This document shows positions 60,124 through 64,000 of a stretch of 64,000 nt of DNA, piece by piece. Every line of letters begins with the position of its first letter. The stretch's first letter is position 1. Origin of the DNA: Bradyrhizobium canariense (GTDB taxonomy: Bacteria; Pseudomonadota; Alphaproteobacteria; Rhizobiales; Xanthobacteraceae); the NCBI RefSeq assembly GCF_018130465.1, contig NZ_JAFCKJ010000002.1:1-64000 (forward strand), in the 5' to 3' direction. Both the position numbers and the translations under genes were made by a program. The notes under the pieces were generated by a model. That model saw nothing but the letters and a program-made list of their open reading frames with translations, did not search any database and was not told where the DNA came from.

Positions 60124-60759
60124 TCAACGCCGTTGCTCGCTTATGGTGCGCAGAAATGCCTCCACTGTGGGCATGATGGTGCCAACGATGATGTCGACGC
60201 CGGGCGCGGTCGGATGAATGCCGTCGGCCTGGTTGAGCTTGGCATCCGCTGCAACACCGTCAAGAAAAAACGGATAGAGCGGCACGTCGAATTTTTTCGC
60301 CAGATCCGGATAAATCGAATTGAAGCGCGCGGCATAATCCGCGCCGTAATTCGGCGGCGCCAGCATGCCGCACAGCATCACCGCGATCTTGCGCGCCTTG
60401 AGGCGCTGGACGATTTCGGTGAGCGCGGCGCGCGTCAGGTCGGGATCGATGCCGCGCAGCGCGTCGTTGGCGCCGAGCTCGATGATCACACCGTCGGTTC
60501 CGTCAGGGACCGACCAGTCGAGCCGGTCACGGCCACCCGACGAGGTGTCGCCGGATACCCCAGCATTGGTCATGTCGACCTCTATGCCTTTGTCCTGCAA
60601 AGCTTTTTTAAGCTTCGCGGGGAACGCTTCCTGGGCCGGGAGGCCAAGACCGGCGCTCAAGGAATCGCCGAGAACCACCAGCTTTATCGGCTTCGCCGCC
60701 TCAGCCCATGCCGGATTTGCGACCGTCATCAAAGCGAACATCAACACGGCTATGTGCAT
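60124..60759 (-). CDS. Arylesterase / TesA-like SGNH hydrolase
   Basis: The four SGNH blocks are VVLGDSLSAGLG (Ser), NAGVSGDTSSGG (Gly), ELGANDALRG (Asn) and DGIHPTAPG (Asp-His). A signal peptide (MHIAVLMFALMTVANPAWAEA) sends it to the periplasm. It resembles E. coli TesA, a thioesterase/lysophospholipase/arylesterase. The ATG at 60757-60759 is chosen because it starts the signal peptide; longer frames run into the divergent ABC gene. That neighbour is YbbA/YbbP-like, the same grouping as tesA-ybbA-ybbP in E. coli. Confidence 0.9.
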   Translation of the reverse strand: MHIAVLMFALMTVANPAWAEAAKPIKLVVLGDSLSAGLGLPAQEAFPAKLKKALQDKGIEVDMTNAGVSGDTSSGGRDRLDWSVPDGTDGVIIELGANDALRGIDPDLTRAALTEIVQRLKARKIAVMLCGMLAPPNYGADYAARFNSIYPDLAKKFDVPLYPFFLDGVAADAKLNQADGIHPTAPGVDIIVGTIMPTVEAFLRTISEQRR

Positions 60760-60814
60760 GAACAATCCGTAACGCCTCTCGACCACGCGTGCGGAGTTGC
60801 CATATGACCGGACC

Positions 60815-61537
60815 ATGGACACTCGCATCTATTCCTCTTCGCTCGCCGACAGCTCGGCGGACACCATCGCCATCTCCAACGTCAATCTGTCATTGGGTAC
60901 GGGCGCGGCACGCGTTCACATTCTCAAGGATATCAGCTTGCGCGTCGGCCGTAGCGAGACGATCGGCCTGATCGGCCCGTCAGGCTCGGGCAAATCCACG
61001 CTGCTGATGGTGATGGCGGGGCTGGAGCGTCCTGATAGCGGAGAGGTGGTGGTCAGCGGCACGCCTTTCAATGCCCTCGACGAGGACGCGCTGGCCCGCT
61101 TCCGCGGCCGCCAGGTCGGCATCGTCTTCCAGTCCTTCCATTTGATCCCGACCATGACCGCGCTGGAGAACGTCGCGGTGCCGCTCGAACTCGCCGGCAA
61201 TCCCGACGCCGCAAAGCGCGCGGCGCAGGAGCTGCAATCGGTCGGGCTCGGCGACCGACTGCATCATTATCCGACGCAGCTCTCCGGCGGCGAACAGCAG
61301 CGCGTCGCGCTCGCCCGCGCGCTGGCACCCGATCCCGCGATCCTCGTTGCCGACGAGCCGACCGGCAATCTCGACGAAGCCACGGGAAAACAGATCGTCG
61401 ACCTCCTGTTCAGCAAGCATGCCGAGCGCGGCATGACGCTGGTGCTGGTCACGCACGATTCCTCGCTCGCGCATCGCTGCGATCGCGTGATCCGCCTGCG
61501 CTCCGGGCGCATCGACACGCAGTCGGCGCCGGCATGA
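60815..61537 (+). CDS. ABC transporter ATP-binding protein (YbbA/LolD-like)
   Basis: Walker A is [14 protein letters not shown] (54-61 core), the ABC signature is [15 protein letters not shown] and Walker B is [13 protein letters not shown]. This is the MacB/LolD/YbbA branch, which works with FtsX-type permeases to extract or push lipids or peptides from the inner membrane. The ATG at 60815 is preferred; a TTG at 60797 adds six residues. It overlaps the permease gene by ATGA, so the two are translationally coupled. Confidence 0.93.
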   Translation: MDTRIYSSSLADSSADTIAISNVNLSLGTGAARVHILKDISLRVGRSETIGLIGPSGSGKSTLLMVMAGLERPDSGEVVVSGTPFNALDEDALARFRGRQVGIVFQSFHLIPTMTALENVAVPLELAGNPDAAKRAAQELQSVGLGDRLHHYPTQLSGGEQQRVALARALAPDPAILVADEPTGNLDEATGKQIVDLLFSKHAERGMTLVLVTHDSSLAHRCDRVIRLRSGRIDTQSAPA

Positions 61538-64000
61538 GCACTGCCGCAGAACCGTTCGCGAGGCCCAACGGCGTCGCGCTGTCGCTGCGCTACGCGCTGC
61601 GCGAATTGCGCGGCGGCCTGCGCGGCTTCTACGTCTTCATTGCCTGCATCGCGCTCGGCGTGATGGCCATCGCCGGTGTCGGTTCGGTCTCGGCGAGCCT
61701 GAGCGACGGCCTCGCCCGCGAGGGCCGCACGCTGCTCGGGGGCGACGTGTCGTTCGTCCTGTTTCAGCGCGAGGCGAAGCCGGAGGAAGTCGCCTTCCTG
61801 CGTTCGCGCGGCACCGTCTCGAGCGCCGCCACGCTGCGCGGCATGGCGCGCTCGGCCGAAGGCAAGCTGGCGCTGGTCGAGATGAAGGCGGTCGACGACA
61901 CCTATCCGATGCTCGGCCAATTGACGCTGGCGCCACCGCTGCCGATGTCCGACCTGCTCGCGGAGCGCGACGGTGCGTTCGGCGCGGCCGCCGATCCGAC
62001 GCTGCTGGCGCGGCTGTCGCTCAAGACCGGCGATCGCGTCACCATCGGGTCCGCGACGTTCCAGATCCGCAGCGCCGTCGAAGCCGAACCGGACAAGCTC
62101 GCCGGCGGCATTGGCTTCGGCCCGCGCTTCCTGATCAGCGAGGCGGGCCTGCGCGCCACAGGGCTGATCCAGCCCGGCAGCCTGGTGCGCTGGGTCTACC
62201 GTGTGAAGCTGCCGGAGATCGCCAACGGCGAGCGCGCCACCGACGCCTTCATTGCGGATTCGCGCAACGCCGCGCCGCAGGCGGGCTGGGAGGTCCGCAG
62301 CCGCTCCAATGCCTCGCCGCAGCTCGAGCGCAACATCAACCGCTTCACGCAGTTTCTGACGCTGGTCGGCCTCGCCGCGCTGCTGGTGGGCGGCGTCGGC
62401 GTCGCCAATGCCGTCAAGGCCCATATCGACCACAAGCTCGAGGTGATCGCGGCCTTCAAGGCCGTCGGCGCCACGGGGCGCGACGTGTTCGGCATCTATC
62501 TCGCCCAGGTTCTGCTGCTCGCCGCGATCGGCTCGGTGATCGGCCTCGCGCTCGGCGCCGCCATGCCCTTCGCGATCGTAGGCCTGTTCGGCAAGCTGCT
62601 GCCGCTGCCGGTGGTGCCGGCGGTTCATGCCGACGAGCTCGCGCTGTCGTTCGTCTACGGGCTGCTCACTGCGCTTGCCTTCGGCCTGTGGCCGCTCGGC
62701 CGCGTGCACGACGTGCCGGTGGCGGCGCTGTTCCGCGACACCATCAGCTCCGAATGGCATCGGCCACGCTGGAGCTACCTCGTGTTCATGGCCGTCGTGA
62801 TCGCGCTGCTCATCGCGGTCGTGATCGGCCTCTCCTTCGACAAGCGCATCGCCGCGGTGTTCGTGGCCTCCTCCGTCGTCGTGTTCGCGCTGCTGCGCGG
62901 CATTGCCGCCCTGCTGATGACGATCGCACGGCGGCTGCCGCGCACGCGGTTGCCGATGCTGCGACTTGCGATTGCCAACATCCACCGGCCGGGCGCGCTG
63001 ACGCCCTCGGTCGTGCTGTCGCTCGGGCTCGGACTCGCCGTGCTCGTCACCATCACCCAGATCGACGGCAATCTGCGCCGGCAGTTCCTGGCGGCACTGC
63101 CCGAGCACGCGCCATCGTTCTTCTTCATCGACATTCCGAGCACGCAGGCCGAGCAGTTCGACTTGTATCTGCGCCAGATCGCCCCTGGCGCGAAGGTCGA
63201 GGACGTGCCGATGCTGCGCGGACGGATCGTCGGAGCCCGTGGCGTCCGCGCCGAGGAGCTCAAGCCCAGCACCGATTCCGAGTGGGTGCTGCAGAGCGAC
63301 CGTGGCCTGACCTATACCGCCGATCTGCCGAAAGGCTCCAAGGTGGTCGAGGGCGAGTGGTGGAGCGCCGATTATGCCGGCCCGCCGCTGGTTTCGATGG
63401 AGAAGAAGATCGCCGACGGACTCGGCCTCAAACTCGGCGACGAAGTCGTGGTCAACATCCTCGGCCGCGACATCCCCGCGAAGATCAGCAATCTGCGCAC
63501 CATCGACTGGCAGGGCCTCGGCATCAATTTCGTCCTGGTGTTCTCGCCCAACGCCTTCAAGGGCGCGCCGCACACCCACATCGCGACGCTGACGGAAGCC
63601 GGAGGCGATGCGACCGGCGACGGCAAGATCATCAAGGAGGTCGCTGACGCCTATCCGATGGTGACGAGCGTGCGCGTGCGCGAGGTGATGGAGACGGTCG
63701 GCTCGGTCGTGACCAACCTTGCGCTGGCAATCCGCGGCGCCAGCGCGGTGACCCTGATCTCGGCGATCCTGGTCTTGGGCGGGGCGCTCGCCGCCGGCCA
63801 TCGCCACAGGGTCTACGATGCGGTGATCCTCAAGACCCTGGGCGCGACCCGGCTGCGGCTGCTCGGCGCCTATGCGCTCGAATACCTCCTGATCGGGCTC
63901 GCCACCGCGGTGTTCGGCGTTTTCGCCGGCAGCGTCGCGGCCTGGATGATCGTGACCCGGCTGATGACCCTCACTTTCGTCTGGCAGGCCGGCAGCGCCG
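61534..64000 (+). CDS. ABC transporter permease, FtsX/YbbP-like (C-terminus beyond window)
   Basis: The protein has two copies of the FtsX module: a first membrane helix (FYVFIACIALGVMAIAGVG), a large periplasmic MacB-PCD-like domain (about 50-260), three membrane helices (about 270-390), a second set with further helices, and a second periplasmic domain followed by LVLGGALAAGHRHRVYDAVILKTLGATRLRLLGAYALE, the conserved FtsX end segment. It matches YbbP in layout and partner. The last helices lie past position 64000. Start ATG overlaps the ATP-binding gene. Confidence 0.92.
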   Translation, partial: MSTAAEPFARPNGVALSLRYALRELRGGLRGFYVFIACIALGVMAIAGVGSVSASLSDGLAREGRTLLGGDVSFVLFQREAKPEEVAFLRSRGTVSSAATLRGMARSAEGKLALVEMKAVDDTYPMLGQLTLAPPLPMSDLLAERDGAFGAAADPTLLARLSLKTGDRVTIGSATFQIRSAVEAEPDKLAGGIGFGPRFLISEAGLRATGLIQPGSLVRWVYRVKLPEIANGERATDAFIADSRNAAPQAGWEVRSRSNASPQLERNINRFTQFLTLVGLAALLVGGVGVANAVKAHIDHKLEVIAAFKAVGATGRDVFGIYLAQVLLLAAIGSVIGLALGAAMPFAIVGLFGKLLPLPVVPAVHADELALSFVYGLLTALAFGLWPLGRVHDVPVAALFRDTISSEWHRPRWSYLVFMAVVIALLIAVVIGLSFDKRIAAVFVASSVVVFALLRGIAALLMTIARRLPRTRLPMLRLAIANIHRPGALTPSVVLSLGLGLAVLVTITQIDGNLRRQFLAALPEHAPSFFFIDIPSTQAEQFDLYLRQIAPGAKVEDVPMLRGRIVGARGVRAEELKPSTDSEWVLQSDRGLTYTADLPKGSKVVEGEWWSADYAGPPLVSMEKKIADGLGLKLGDEVVVNILGRDIPAKISNLRTIDWQGLGINFVLVFSPNAFKGAPHTHIATLTEAGGDATGDGKIIKEVADAYPMVTSVRVREVMETVGSVVTNLALAIRGASAVTLISAILVLGGALAAGHRHRVYDAVILKTLGATRLRLLGAYALEYLLIGLATAVFGVFAGSVAAWMIVTRLMTLTFVWQAGSA

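Noticed and set aside
61267-63807. Very long open frame (846 codons) antisense to the ABC permease
   Set aside because: It is a shadow of the permease in high-GC DNA. Its translation is low-complexity His/Arg/Asp-rich, it has no domain, and the plus-strand permease has clear FtsX features.

Overview
The window is a 64 kb piece of an alphaproteobacterial chromosome. The high GC content, the F1-only ATP synthase operon (atpHAGDC without the Fo genes), the mdh-sucC-sucD-sucA-odhB-lpd cluster, the tandem RppH-type Nudix genes and several intergenic repeat types all point to Bradyrhizobium or a close Nitrobacteraceae relative. Most of it is core housekeeping DNA. I see no rRNA, CRISPR array, complete insertion sequence or prophage. 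There is one tRNA gene, tRNA-Ser(CGA).

Left part (1-9.5 kb): a cluster of signalling genes. It has the N-terminus of a CheA kinase, a single-domain response regulator, two tandem Crp/Fnr-like regulators, a lone Hpt protein, a LuxR-type regulator whose N-terminal part looks like a histidine-kinase dimerisation helix without the histidine, and an EAL protein with a degenerate receiver domain. Two copies of the dyad CCGTA-N4-TACGG lie just upstream of the LuxR-type gene and of a small unknown gene next to it. A drug/metabolite (EamA) exporter follows.

9.9-15.1 kb: the one clearly accessory locus. A 1629-residue protein combines an SF1 (UPF1-like) helicase, a Vsr/DUF559-like nuclease and a C-terminal GreA/GreB-C-like domain. 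It sits alone beside the 3' end of the tRNA-Ser gene and looks like a stand-alone genome-defence or nucleic-acid-processing factor.

15.5-35.7 kb: housekeeping genes. These are an unusual ROK-family kinase homologue whose motifs appear in circularly permuted order, rplU-rpmA behind a clear sigma70-type promoter, a GNAT acetyltransferase, a second EamA transporter, a MaoC-like protein, obgE, a sulfatase-family hydrolase, a TctC-type binding protein, proB-proA-nadD-rsfS-rlmH, envC-ctpA, a divergent polysaccharide deacetylase, two RppH-like Nudix genes and a class III adenylate cyclase.

35.8-47.2 kb: the atpHAGDC operon (minus strand), an RlpA-like protein, priA and xerC divergently arranged, and two small membrane proteins. 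47.2-57.8 kb: a minus-strand TCA-cycle cluster in the order mdh, sucC, a DUF1579-like gene, sucD, sucA, odhB, an SDR gene, lpd. It encodes malate dehydrogenase, succinyl-CoA synthetase and the whole 2-oxoglutarate dehydrogenase complex. 58-64 kb: zapE, thpR, and a TesA-like esterase divergent from a YbbA/YbbP-like ABC exporter that runs off the right edge.

The observations most worth following are the permuted ROK protein, the helicase-nuclease-Gre fusion, the pseudo-kinase LuxR regulator with its matching dyads, and the EAL protein with altered receiver and catalytic residues.
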